In this document: one piece after another, positions 58,034 to 64,000 of the stretch
Numbering within the stretch: position 1 is the stretch's first letter
How the letters are laid out: each line of letters begins with the position of its first letter
Assembly (NCBI RefSeq): GCF_028826105.1
Contig: NZ_JAQGPL010000001.1
Coordinates: 1,700,501-1,764,500 of the forward strand
DNA from: Paenibacillus humicola
GTDB lineage: Bacteria; Bacillota; Bacilli; Paenibacillales; Paenibacillaceae
DNA length: 64,000 nt
Reading direction: 5' to 3'
Notes under the pieces: model-generated
The model's database searches: none
Told to the model about the DNA's origin: nothing
What the model saw: the letters and a program-made list of their open reading frames with translations, nothing else
Made by a program: the position numbers and the translations under genes

Positions 58034-60145
58034 GTGAAAATCCACATCGTGAAAAAGGGAGATACGTTATATTTAATCGCGCAAAAGTATAACGTCCCGA
58101 TGGAAGAAATTTTAAAGCTCAATCCGGACATTACCAATCCCGATTCGATCGACGTCGGCATGAAAGTGAAAATTCCGGCATCGAAGCCCGAAGGGATGAA
58201 CATCATGCATCAGCATGTCGTCAAGCAGGGGGATACGCTGTGGAAGCTGTCCAAAGCCTGGGGCGTGCCGCTCAGCGAGATGATTAAAGCGAACCCGCAG
58301 CTGAAAAATCCGAACGTGCTGCTGACCGGAGAGACGGTCAACATTCCGGAGCCCGGCTCTTCCGCCGCCGTTCCGGGCATGGGTGAGTCGCATACGCCGC
58401 ACGGAGGAATCGGGAGCGGGGCGCCGCAGCAGCAAAGTCATCATCCGCTGCACCCTTCTTCGGTGATTCAGGGCGTCCAGGGATTGATCGGCAAAATTCC
58501 GACCGGTAAAATACCTACGGCGCAAATTCCGTTCATGGGCAAAAAGCCGACCGGTCCGATCCAGCCGGCCGCCGAAGCGGCACCGGCGCCGATCCCGACG
58601 CCATTGCCGGCGCCCGTTCAAGAGGCTGCCCCGGTACCGGCGGCACCGGAACCCGTTCCGGCTCCCATCGCCGCCCCGGTTCCGGCTCCGGTGCAAATGC
58701 CGGCCGAGAAGAAGACGTATCCGATGCACGTTCAATATGAGCATATCGATCTGTTCAAGCAGGTCGAAATTCCGGCCACCGAGGTGATTTCAATGTATAA
58801 TATGCCGCAAACGCAAGGGATGGTGTCTCCAGCGGGACAAATGCCCGGGTACGGTTACCCGCAGGACATGGGCATGGTTAGCCCGGCAATGGGCTTCGGA
58901 CCGGACGGGTGTCCGCCGAGCGAGGTGCAGGGGGCGTCTGCCCTTCCTTGGGGAGCGCCGGTACAAATGCATTACGGCTCGCCGTCGGTAAGCCCGGCCG
59001 CAATGGGTCCGTACGACGGCGGACACGGGTACGGCATGATGCCGACGGCGGTTTCGCCGGCGGAAATGGGTCCGTACGACGGCGGACACGGGTACGGAAT
59101 GATGCCGACGGCGGTTTCGCCGGCGGAAATGGGTCCGTACGACGGCGGCCACGGCGGATACGGAATGATGCCGACGGCGGTTTCGCCGGCGGAAATGGGT
59201 CCGTACGACGGCGGACACGGGTACGGCATGATGCCGACGGCGGTTTCGCCGGCGGAAATGGGCCCGTATGACGGCGGCCACGGGTACGGAATGATGCCGA
59301 CGGCGGTTTCGCCGGCGGAGATGGGCCCGTATGGCGGCGGCCACGGATACGGCATGATGCCGACGGCGGTTTCGCCGGCGGAAATGGGACCATACGACGG
59401 CGGCCACGGGTACGGAATGATGCCGACGGCGGTTTCGCCGGCGGAAATGGGCCCGTATGACGGCGGCCACGGATATGGAATGATGCCGACGGCGGTTTCG
59501 CCGGCGGAAATGGGACCATACGACGGCGGCCACGGATACGGAATGATGCCGACGGCGGTTTCACCTGCGGAGATGGGCCCGTACGGCGGCGGCCACGGAT
59601 ATGGAATGATGCCGACGGCAGTCTCGCCGGCGGAGATGGGCCCGTACGGCGGCGGCTATGGATACGGCATGATGCCGACGGCGGTTTCGCCGGCGGAGAT
59701 GGGCCCGTACGGCGGCGGCCACGGATACGGCATGATGCCGACGGCAGTCTCGCCGGCGGAGATGGGCCCGTACGGCGGCGGTCACGGATACGGCATGATG
59801 CCGACGGCGGTTTCGCCGGCCGCAATGGGCCCGTATGACGGCGGCTACGGATACGGCATGATGCCGACGGCGGTCTCGCCGGCCGCAATGGGTCCGTACG
59901 GGTACGGCTATCCCGGCTACGGTCAGGTTTCGCCTGCCGGATTCGGCCAAAAGCCGTGCAAATGCGGCTGTCAGGACAAACGCGAGGAGGACGCGGAAAG
60001 CGTCGATCAAGACGGTCATGACGGGCAGCCGGTTCGCGTTGCGAAAGCGTCCGTTTCCCGCAAGCCGGTCAAAAAATCGTCCGCCCGTTCTTTCCGGGCG
60101 CAGGAACCGAAGCGCCGCGGCAGCTTGCCCTGGATTAACCGTTAA
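58034..60145 (+). CDS. SafA-like LysM spore protein with Gly/Tyr/Met repeat domain
   Basis: 703 residues. Two LysM domains at the N-terminus (HIVKKGDTLYLIAQKYNV and QHVVKQGDTLWKLSKAW, residues ~3-46 and ~60-105) are followed by a Pro/Ala linker, then 14 tandem 21-residue repeats (319-613) and a Cys-rich segment (PCKCGCQDK) and basic tail ending in Ser/Arg. LysM plus Gly/Tyr-rich repeats match SafA/ExsA-type inner-coat organizers, which bind spore cortex and recruit coat proteins; a partner SpoVID lies 30 kb upstream. Function is inferred. GTG start follows AGGAGG. A sigma-E-like CATAGGAT lies at 57955-57962. B. subtilis SafA (387 aa) has a different tail. Confidence 0.82.
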   Translation: MKIHIVKKGDTLYLIAQKYNVPMEEILKLNPDITNPDSIDVGMKVKIPASKPEGMNIMHQHVVKQGDTLWKLSKAWGVPLSEMIKANPQLKNPNVLLTGETVNIPEPGSSAAVPGMGESHTPHGGIGSGAPQQQSHHPLHPSSVIQGVQGLIGKIPTGKIPTAQIPFMGKKPTGPIQPAAEAAPAPIPTPLPAPVQEAAPVPAAPEPVPAPIAAPVPAPVQMPAEKKTYPMHVQYEHIDLFKQVEIPATEVISMYNMPQTQGMVSPAGQMPGYGYPQDMGMVSPAMGFGPDGCPPSEVQGASALPWGAPVQMHYGSPSVSPAAMGPYDGGHGYGMMPTAVSPAEMGPYDGGHGYGMMPTAVSPAEMGPYDGGHGGYGMMPTAVSPAEMGPYDGGHGYGMMPTAVSPAEMGPYDGGHGYGMMPTAVSPAEMGPYGGGHGYGMMPTAVSPAEMGPYDGGHGYGMMPTAVSPAEMGPYDGGHGYGMMPTAVSPAEMGPYDGGHGYGMMPTAVSPAEMGPYGGGHGYGMMPTAVSPAEMGPYGGGYGYGMMPTAVSPAEMGPYGGGHGYGMMPTAVSPAEMGPYGGGHGYGMMPTAVSPAAMGPYDGGYGYGMMPTAVSPAAMGPYGYGYPGYGQVSPAGFGQKPCKCGCQDKREEDAESVDQDGHDGQPVRVAKASVSRKPVKKSSARSFRAQEPKRRGSLPWINR
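58988..59872 (+). repeat. 14 tandem repeats of 63 bp in the SafA-like gene
   Basis: Unit encodes VSPAEMGPY...GYGMMPTA (21 residues); copy 3 has one extra Gly. A truncated copy follows. Variation is limited to A/E, D/G and H/Y, plus synonymous changes such as CCG-TAC against CCA-TAC, so copies arose by recent duplication. All copies remain in frame on the plus strand. Confidence 0.95.
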
Positions 60146-60176
60146 TCGGTAACGCGTTTTCGGCTAGAACAAAGAT

Positions 60177-60221
60177 AAGGCTCTTCTTCCGGCACCGGAA
60201 TGCCGGGGGAGGAGCCTTTTG
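60177..60221 (+). terminator. Terminator of the SafA-like gene
   Basis: AAGGCTC (60177-60183) pairs with GAGCCTT, with an inner CCGGCA/TGCCGG stem, then TTTGC. Confidence 0.75.
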
Positions 60222-60289
60222 CATGGCGTGCATATTTCCTATACCCGGGAGAAACAATACCAAAAAAGGAATAAAGGGGGGTTCCCAAG

Positions 60290-60922
60290 GTGATGGCATT
60301 CAGCCTTTGGAAACAACTGAAGAAAAAGCTCCGCCGCAGCCGGAAGCCGCTCTGGACGCTGGGCGGCGCGCTGCTTATTGTCCTCCTTGCGCCGGGCGGC
60401 GCGGACCTGTCGGCCGCCCCCCGGGCCGCGGGTCCGGAAAAGGGCGGACGAAGCGTCATTGAAGCGCTCCGCGATGCGAGCGGGCCGCTTACCGTCAAGC
60501 TTCACCGCATCTATCTGTGCGGCGACGAGATGCAGACGCTCGGCAGCATGAACGCCCATTCGGCGCTTGGGCTGCTTCAGAGCCATCCGGAATGGACGGC
60601 GGTGCTCGGGAATGACGGCTCGGTTGTGATGGAGCAGCTGATCGACGATTTGTCGGAAAGCTGCAAGAAAAGCGCGTATTTCAGCGTGGACGATTCCGGC
60701 AATCTGTCGCTGTTCGACGGACCGCCGAAGCATAAAAAGGTGATGCGGACCTTTTTTCAGCTCGATGTTCATTACATGGAAAGCAGCCTGCCGAAAAACA
60801 GGATGGACGAGCTGGTGAACGGCATCCGCGTCGTCGATAAAGACGAATACAACAGCGTGCTGTCGACCTTCAGCGATTTTGCCCTCGAGAAGAGCGAGCG
60901 GGTCATGAAGCCGGCCTATTGA
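60290..60922 (+). CDS. bofC: BofC, regulator of the forespore-mother-cell sigma-K checkpoint
   Basis: 210 residues. An N-terminal signal/anchor helix (residues ~22-42, LWTLGGALLIVLLAPGGADL) and a globular domain starting KLHRIYLCGDEMQTLGSMNA that matches BofC (LHRVYLCGEE-type motif). In B. subtilis BofC is secreted from the forespore and inhibits the SpoIVB protease, so it delays sigma-K activation by SpoIVFB; the SpoIVF genes lie 16 kb upstream. GTG (60290) or ATG (60293) are both possible, with AAGGGGGG upstream. Confidence 0.85.
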   Translation: MMAFSLWKQLKKKLRRSRKPLWTLGGALLIVLLAPGGADLSAAPRAAGPEKGGRSVIEALRDASGPLTVKLHRIYLCGDEMQTLGSMNAHSALGLLQSHPEWTAVLGNDGSVVMEQLIDDLSESCKKSAYFSVDDSGNLSLFDGPPKHKKVMRTFFQLDVHYMESSLPKNRMDELVNGIRVVDKDEYNSVLSTFSDFALEKSERVMKPAY

Positions 60923-60939
60923 TACGACAAAGAATGAAC

Positions 60940-60968
60940 GGGCGTTCCGGATGCGGAGCGTCCTTTTT
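60940..60968 (+). terminator. Terminator of bofC
   Basis: GGGCGTTCCG (60940-60949) with CGGAGCGTCC (60954-60963), two G-T pairs, loop GATG, then TTTTT. Confidence 0.8.
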
Positions 60969-61097
60969 GATTGCTGCGGATGATGGAGTATGGGGACGAG
61001 GCCCCGAAAATGCGGCCGGCGAAGGCGTTGAAGCGGCCGTGCCGCGAGCAGCCGCCGCAAGGAAGACAAAACGCGTGTTCTCATCGGGGCTTACTTT

Positions 61098-61106
61098 TGC
61101 TATAAT
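61098..61106 (+). promoter_or_regulatory. Extended -10 promoter of ruvCAB
   Basis: TG-C-TATAAT (61098-61106). No consensus LexA box (CGAAC-N4-GTTCG) was found; GTTCGAAC at 61159-61166 has the half-sites in the wrong order. Confidence 0.6.
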
Positions 61107-61187
61107 GGGAGGAGCCATTTTTAGGAGAGGGGCGGCTTCCGGCCGTTTCTTCTGACCGTTCGAACTGGCAAGAGGGAGAGAGGAGTC

Positions 61188-61691
61188 ATGCGCGTATTAG
61201 GCATCGACCCGGGGATTGCGATTGCGGGGTTCGGATTCATCGACAAAATCGGAAGCAGGCTCGTGCCCGTTCAATACGGCTCGATCGAAACGGAGGCGCA
61301 CACGCCGCAGGAGGACCGGCTGAAGCAGGTTTACGACTCCGCCTGCGCGCTGATGGAAAAGTATAAACCCGACACGGTTGCGGTGGAGAAGCTTTTTTTC
61401 AACCGGAACGTGACGACGGCCTTCTCGGTCGGCCAGGCTCGCGGCGTCATCATCCTGGCTGCGGCCCAGCGCGGGCTCCCGGTAAGCGAGTATACGCCGC
61501 TGCAGGTAAAGCAGGCCATCGTCGGCTACGGCAAAGCCGAGAAGCGCCAGGTGCAGGAAATGGTCCGCATGTTCCTGAAGCTGAGTGCGATTCCGAAACC
61601 GGACGATGTGGCGGACGCGCTTGCCGTAGCGATCTGCCACGCTCATACCGCCGTGATGACGCAAATGATCGACGAGGTGACGCGGCGGTGA
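61188..61691 (+). CDS. ruvC: Holliday junction endonuclease RuvC
   Basis: 167 residues. Catalytic acids Asp7 (GIDPGIAIAGF), Glu67 (VAVEKLF), Asp140 and Asp143 (KPDDVADALAVAICH) match RuvC. It resolves junctions moved by RuvAB. Most Bacillus lack ruvC and use RecU; many Paenibacillaceae and clostridia carry ruvC with ruvAB, as here. GTGA overlap with ruvA gives coupled translation. Confidence 0.96.
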   Translation: MRVLGIDPGIAIAGFGFIDKIGSRLVPVQYGSIETEAHTPQEDRLKQVYDSACALMEKYKPDTVAVEKLFFNRNVTTAFSVGQARGVIILAAAQRGLPVSEYTPLQVKQAIVGYGKAEKRQVQEMVRMFLKLSAIPKPDDVADALAVAICHAHTAVMTQMIDEVTRR

Positions 61692-62323
61692 TCGATTACA
61701 TAAAAGGACGGGTCGTTCATGTGGACAGCGAATACGTCGTCGTCGACGTGCGGGATGTCGGCTACCGGGTGTTTACGCCGAATCCGTATTCGTTTGCGCG
61801 GAACGAAGAGCCCGTGACGATTTATACCCACCATCACGTGCGCGAGGATGCCGCGCTGCTGTTCGGCTTTGCGTCGCGCGAGGAGCAGGCGATGTTCCGC
61901 AGGCTGCTGGACGTATCGGGAATCGGGCCGCGCGTGGCGCTCGGCGTCCTGGCCGGAGGCCGCCCGGAGACGATCGCCGCCGCCATCCGGCAGGAGAACG
62001 TCGGATTTCTGACGAAGCTGCCCGGCATCGGCCGGAAAACGGCGCAGCGCATGATTTTGGACCTCAAGGACAAACTGACGGGCTTGTCGCCGGGAATCGA
62101 TGCGGCGGCTGCCGGGCTTGCTTTACAGGCCGACACGGGGGATACGGACGCCGCGGCCGAGGGCGGAGCCGCCTGGCGGGAGGCGCGGGAAGCGCTGACG
62201 GCGCTCGGGTATACCGCGGCCGAGCTGGACCGCGCCTGGCACGGCATGAAAGAGGCGCTGACGCCGGAAGAACCGGTCGACGTGCTGATGAAACGCGCGC
62301 TGCAGCAGCTGTTTAAAGGCTGA
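61688..62323 (+). CDS. ruvA: Holliday junction DNA helicase subunit RuvA
   Basis: 211 residues. An N-terminal OB fold ([21 protein letters not shown]), two helix-hairpin-helix motifs ([16 protein letters not shown] and [16 protein letters not shown]) and a C-terminal three-helix domain that contacts RuvB. GTG start overlaps the ruvC stop. Forms the tetrameric platform on the junction. Confidence 0.96.
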   Translation: MIDYIKGRVVHVDSEYVVVDVRDVGYRVFTPNPYSFARNEEPVTIYTHHHVREDAALLFGFASREEQAMFRRLLDVSGIGPRVALGVLAGGRPETIAAAIRQENVGFLTKLPGIGRKTAQRMILDLKDKLTGLSPGIDAAAAGLALQADTGDTDAAAEGGAAWREAREALTALGYTAAELDRAWHGMKEALTPEEPVDVLMKRALQQLFKG

Positions 62324-62346
62324 ACGGGGAGGAGGGGCCGCGTATA

Positions 62347-63384
62347 ATGGAAGACCGGATCATATCCGCCAACCTGATGATGGAGGATCAGGCGGTGGAG
62401 CTGAGCCTGCGTCCCCGGTATTTGGCCGAATATATCGGCCAGGCGCAGGTGAAAGAGAACCTGAAGGTGTTTATCGAGGCGGCCAAGCTCCGCAAGGAAG
62501 CGCTCGATCACGTGCTGCTGTACGGTCCGCCGGGCCTCGGCAAAACGACGCTGTCCAACATTATCGCCAACGAGCTCGGCGTCAACCTGAGAACGACAAG
62601 CGGCCCGGCCATCGAGCGTCCGGGCGATCTCGCCGCGCTGCTGACGAATTTGCAGGAGGGCGACGTGCTGTTCATCGACGAGATCCACCGGCTGCACCGG
62701 ACGGTCGAGGAAGTGCTGTACCCGGCGATGGAGGACTACGCGCTCGATATTATGATTGGCAAAGGACCGAGCGCGCGCTCGGTGCGTCTCGAGCTGCCGC
62801 CGTTCACGCTTGTCGGCGCCACGACGCGGGCGGGCCTCCTGTCCGCGCCGCTGCGCGACCGGTTCGGTGTCGTCAGCCGGCTGGAATTTTACACGATCGA
62901 CGAGCTGGCTTATATCGTGACGCGCGCGGCGGAAATTCTCGGCGTCAGCGTCGTGGGCGAAGCCGCGCGGGAAATCGCCATGCGCTCCCGCGGAACGCCG
63001 CGCATTGCCAACCGTCTCCTGAAGCGCGTTCGCGATTTCGCGCAGGTGCGCGGCGACGGCATCGTCACGCCGGAGCTCGCCGGCTCGGCGCTGGGTCTTA
63101 TTCAGGTCGACCCGCTCGGGCTCGACCAGATCGACCATAAAATGCTGCGGGCGATGGTGACGAATTACCGCGGCGGCCCGGTCGGTCTCGATACGATCGC
63201 CGCGACGATCGGCGAAGAGCCGCAGACGATCGAGGACGTCTACGAGCCGTATTTGATGCAGATCGGCTTCCTGCAGCGGACGCCGCGCGGCCGTGTCGTC
63301 GCGAAGCAGGCGTATCTGCATTTGGGGCTGCCACTACCCGATGAGATGCAGCGGGACGGAACGGGCCAGGGAAGCGGCGAATAG
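62347..63384 (+). CDS. ruvB: Holliday junction branch migration ATPase RuvB
   Basis: 345 residues. AAA+ ATPase with Walker A GPPGLGKT (60-67), Walker [10 protein letters not shown], sensor 1 GATTRAG and the winged-helix C-terminus ([15 protein letters not shown]). GGAGGAGG precedes the ATG. Last of the ruvCAB operon; DUF393 gene follows by 46 bases. Confidence 0.97.
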   Translation: MEDRIISANLMMEDQAVELSLRPRYLAEYIGQAQVKENLKVFIEAAKLRKEALDHVLLYGPPGLGKTTLSNIIANELGVNLRTTSGPAIERPGDLAALLTNLQEGDVLFIDEIHRLHRTVEEVLYPAMEDYALDIMIGKGPSARSVRLELPPFTLVGATTRAGLLSAPLRDRFGVVSRLEFYTIDELAYIVTRAAEILGVSVVGEAAREIAMRSRGTPRIANRLLKRVRDFAQVRGDGIVTPELAGSALGLIQVDPLGLDQIDHKMLRAMVTNYRGGPVGLDTIAATIGEEPQTIEDVYEPYLMQIGFLQRTPRGRVVAKQAYLHLGLPLPDEMQRDGTGQGSGE

Positions 63385-63430
63385 CGCCGCCGAGGTCCGG
63401 CCGCCGCAGCCTGAAAGGAGGCGAATCCGC

Positions 63431-63880
63431 GTGGGAACGACCGGCGATCGCGAAACGCTGCATATTTTTTACGATGGCAGCTGCCGGCTCTGCCTGGCAA
63501 GCGTCAAACGGCTGAAGGAGCTGCGCTCTTCTGCGGAGCTCCTGTTTATTCCGCTGCAGTCACTTGACGGGGACGCCGCGCGGCTCTACCCAGCGGTTGC
63601 GGCGCTGCCGAAGGAAACGCTGGCGGCGAAAATGCACGTCGCCGACGGCGAAGGGCGGCTGTATGCCGGGGCGGACGGGATTGTCCGCATTTTGCGCACC
63701 GTTCCGGGCTTCCGGCTGCTGGCGCCGCTTTACCGGCTGCCGGGCATGAAGCGGGCGATGGACGCCTTATACCGGTACATCGCAAACCGCAGATACGAAT
63801 GGTTCGGGGAAGCGGACGAGAGCTGCGAGAGCGGGGCCTGCGCCCTGCCGGTGCGGAACGAACCGAAAGAAGGAGGATAA
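63431..63880 (+). CDS. DCC-family thiol-disulfide oxidoreductase-like protein (DUF393)
   Basis: 149 residues. The family motif DGSCRLC (about 15-21) contains the CxxC pair from which the DCC name comes, and the rest follows DUF393 (LLFIPLQSLDG, ADGIVRILRTVPGFRLLAPLYRLPG). The family is predicted to have thiol-disulfide exchange activity, but its cellular role is unknown. An extra Cys cluster (SCESGAC) near the C-terminus is not part of the core. GTG start 10 bases after AAAGGAGG. It lies between ruvB and the SpoIID-like gene, seven bases before the latter. Confidence 0.8.
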   Translation: MGTTGDRETLHIFYDGSCRLCLASVKRLKELRSSAELLFIPLQSLDGDAARLYPAVAALPKETLAAKMHVADGEGRLYAGADGIVRILRTVPGFRLLAPLYRLPGMKRAMDALYRYIANRRYEWFGEADESCESGACALPVRNEPKEGG

Positions 63881-63887
63881 CCGGCGC

Positions 63888-64000
63888 ATGAGAAAAATGT
63901 TAGCCGCGCTTTTGGCCGCTTTGCTGCTCGTCTCCGCGGGCACCGGGCAGCCGTCTTACGGGGCGGTGCCGAGTCTTGATACGATAAGGGTCGCCATTTT
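63888..64000 (+). CDS. SpoIID/LytB-like secreted protein, 5' part only
   Basis: Only 37 codons are present. A signal peptide (RKMLAALLAALLLVSAGTG) leads to the mature-like start VPSLDTIRVAI, where IRVAxF resembles the first strand of SpoIID/LytB domains. Related genes follow ruvB in other Paenibacillaceae, as far as I know. GGAGG is nine bases before the ATG. The catalytic Glu and rest of the protein lie beyond the window. Confidence 0.5.
   Translation, partial: MRKMLAALLAALLLVSAGTGQPSYGAVPSLDTIRVAI

Noticed and set aside
58988..59872. CRISPR-like array
   Set aside because: Repeats are contiguous coding units without unique spacers, and no cas genes are present.
58790..59888. Long minus-strand frames across the repeats (RRRNRRRHH-like and PPSASCR-like)
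   Set aside because: Produced by in-frame 63-bp repeats without stops on the complement; low-complexity, no start or ribosome site.
61141..61187. LexA/SOS box before ruvC
   Set aside because: GTTCGAAC has the half-sites reversed compared with the Bacillus consensus CGAAC-N4-GTTCG, so it is not evidence for SOS control.

Overview
The window is a chromosomal stretch of about 59% GC from an endospore-forming Firmicute. Gene order, strong AGGAGG ribosome sites, a T-box, and many sporulation genes (spoVID, spoIIB-like, spoIVFA/FB, spo0B, safA-like, bofC, spoIID-like) point to Paenibacillaceae (Paenibacillus/Cohnella type). Much of it is collinear with the Bacillus subtilis tig-clpX-lonB-lonA-ysxC-hemAXCDBL-spoVID-valS-folC-spoIIB-maf-radC-mreBCD-minCD-spoIVF-rplU-ysxB-rpmA-spo0B-obg-pheB-pheA-safA/bofC-ruv region. 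This comparison is from memory of the B. subtilis map, not from a search. Nearly every gene could be named from motifs, length and order.

Layout. 1-4.1 kb: the end of a sugar ABC-transport operon (binding-protein C-terminus and double ATPase), followed by an Asp/Glu-racemase-fold protein and a DUF1537 acid-sugar kinase. 4.2-5.3 kb: a minus-strand UPF0756 membrane protein and two tRNA genes, Arg(TCT) and Gly(CCC). 5.3-16.8 kb: proteostasis block (YsoA-like, trigger factor, ClpP, ClpX, IspG, LonB, LonA, EngB) and an unrecognised 196-aa protein. 17.2-17.6 kb: speD. 17.8-26.7 kb: complete glutamate-to-uroporphyrinogen III pathway merged with siroheme genes, then an RluA-type pseudouridine synthase. 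26.8-28.3 kb: spoVID. 28.4-34.3 kb: T-box-controlled valS, then folC and murC. 34.5-45.4 kb: SpoIIB-like, DUF4321, maf, radC, mreBCD, minCD, rodA-type SEDS protein, spoIVFA and spoIVFB. 45.4-48.3 kb: RNase G, facing a minus-strand ArsB-type transporter and a mini-membrane protein. 48.4-51.9 kb: rplU-prp-rpmA, spo0B, obg. 52.1-57.9 kb: pheB-hom-thrC-thrB-pheA and an ilvE-type aminotransferase. 58.0-64.0 kb: a LysM spore protein with fourteen 21-residue repeats, bofC, ruvCAB, a DCC thiol-oxidoreductase and the start of a SpoIID-like gene.

How the parts work together. Protein quality control and ribosome/tRNA maturation genes are followed by tetrapyrrole synthesis, cell-wall and shape genes, and machinery for engulfment, sigma-K activation, coat assembly and phosphorelay. 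Most genes lie on the plus strand in tight operons with ATGA or GTGA overlaps (mreC/mreD, thrB/pheA, ruvC/ruvA). Several promoters and many intrinsic terminators are readable. The least ordinary parts are the acid-sugar cluster, the repeat domain of the SafA-like protein, the predicted membrane-anchored Spo0B, the long Maf insertion and the transporter inserted in a conserved block. I did not find a clearly new defence or mobile system; no IS element, prophage or CRISPR array was seen.
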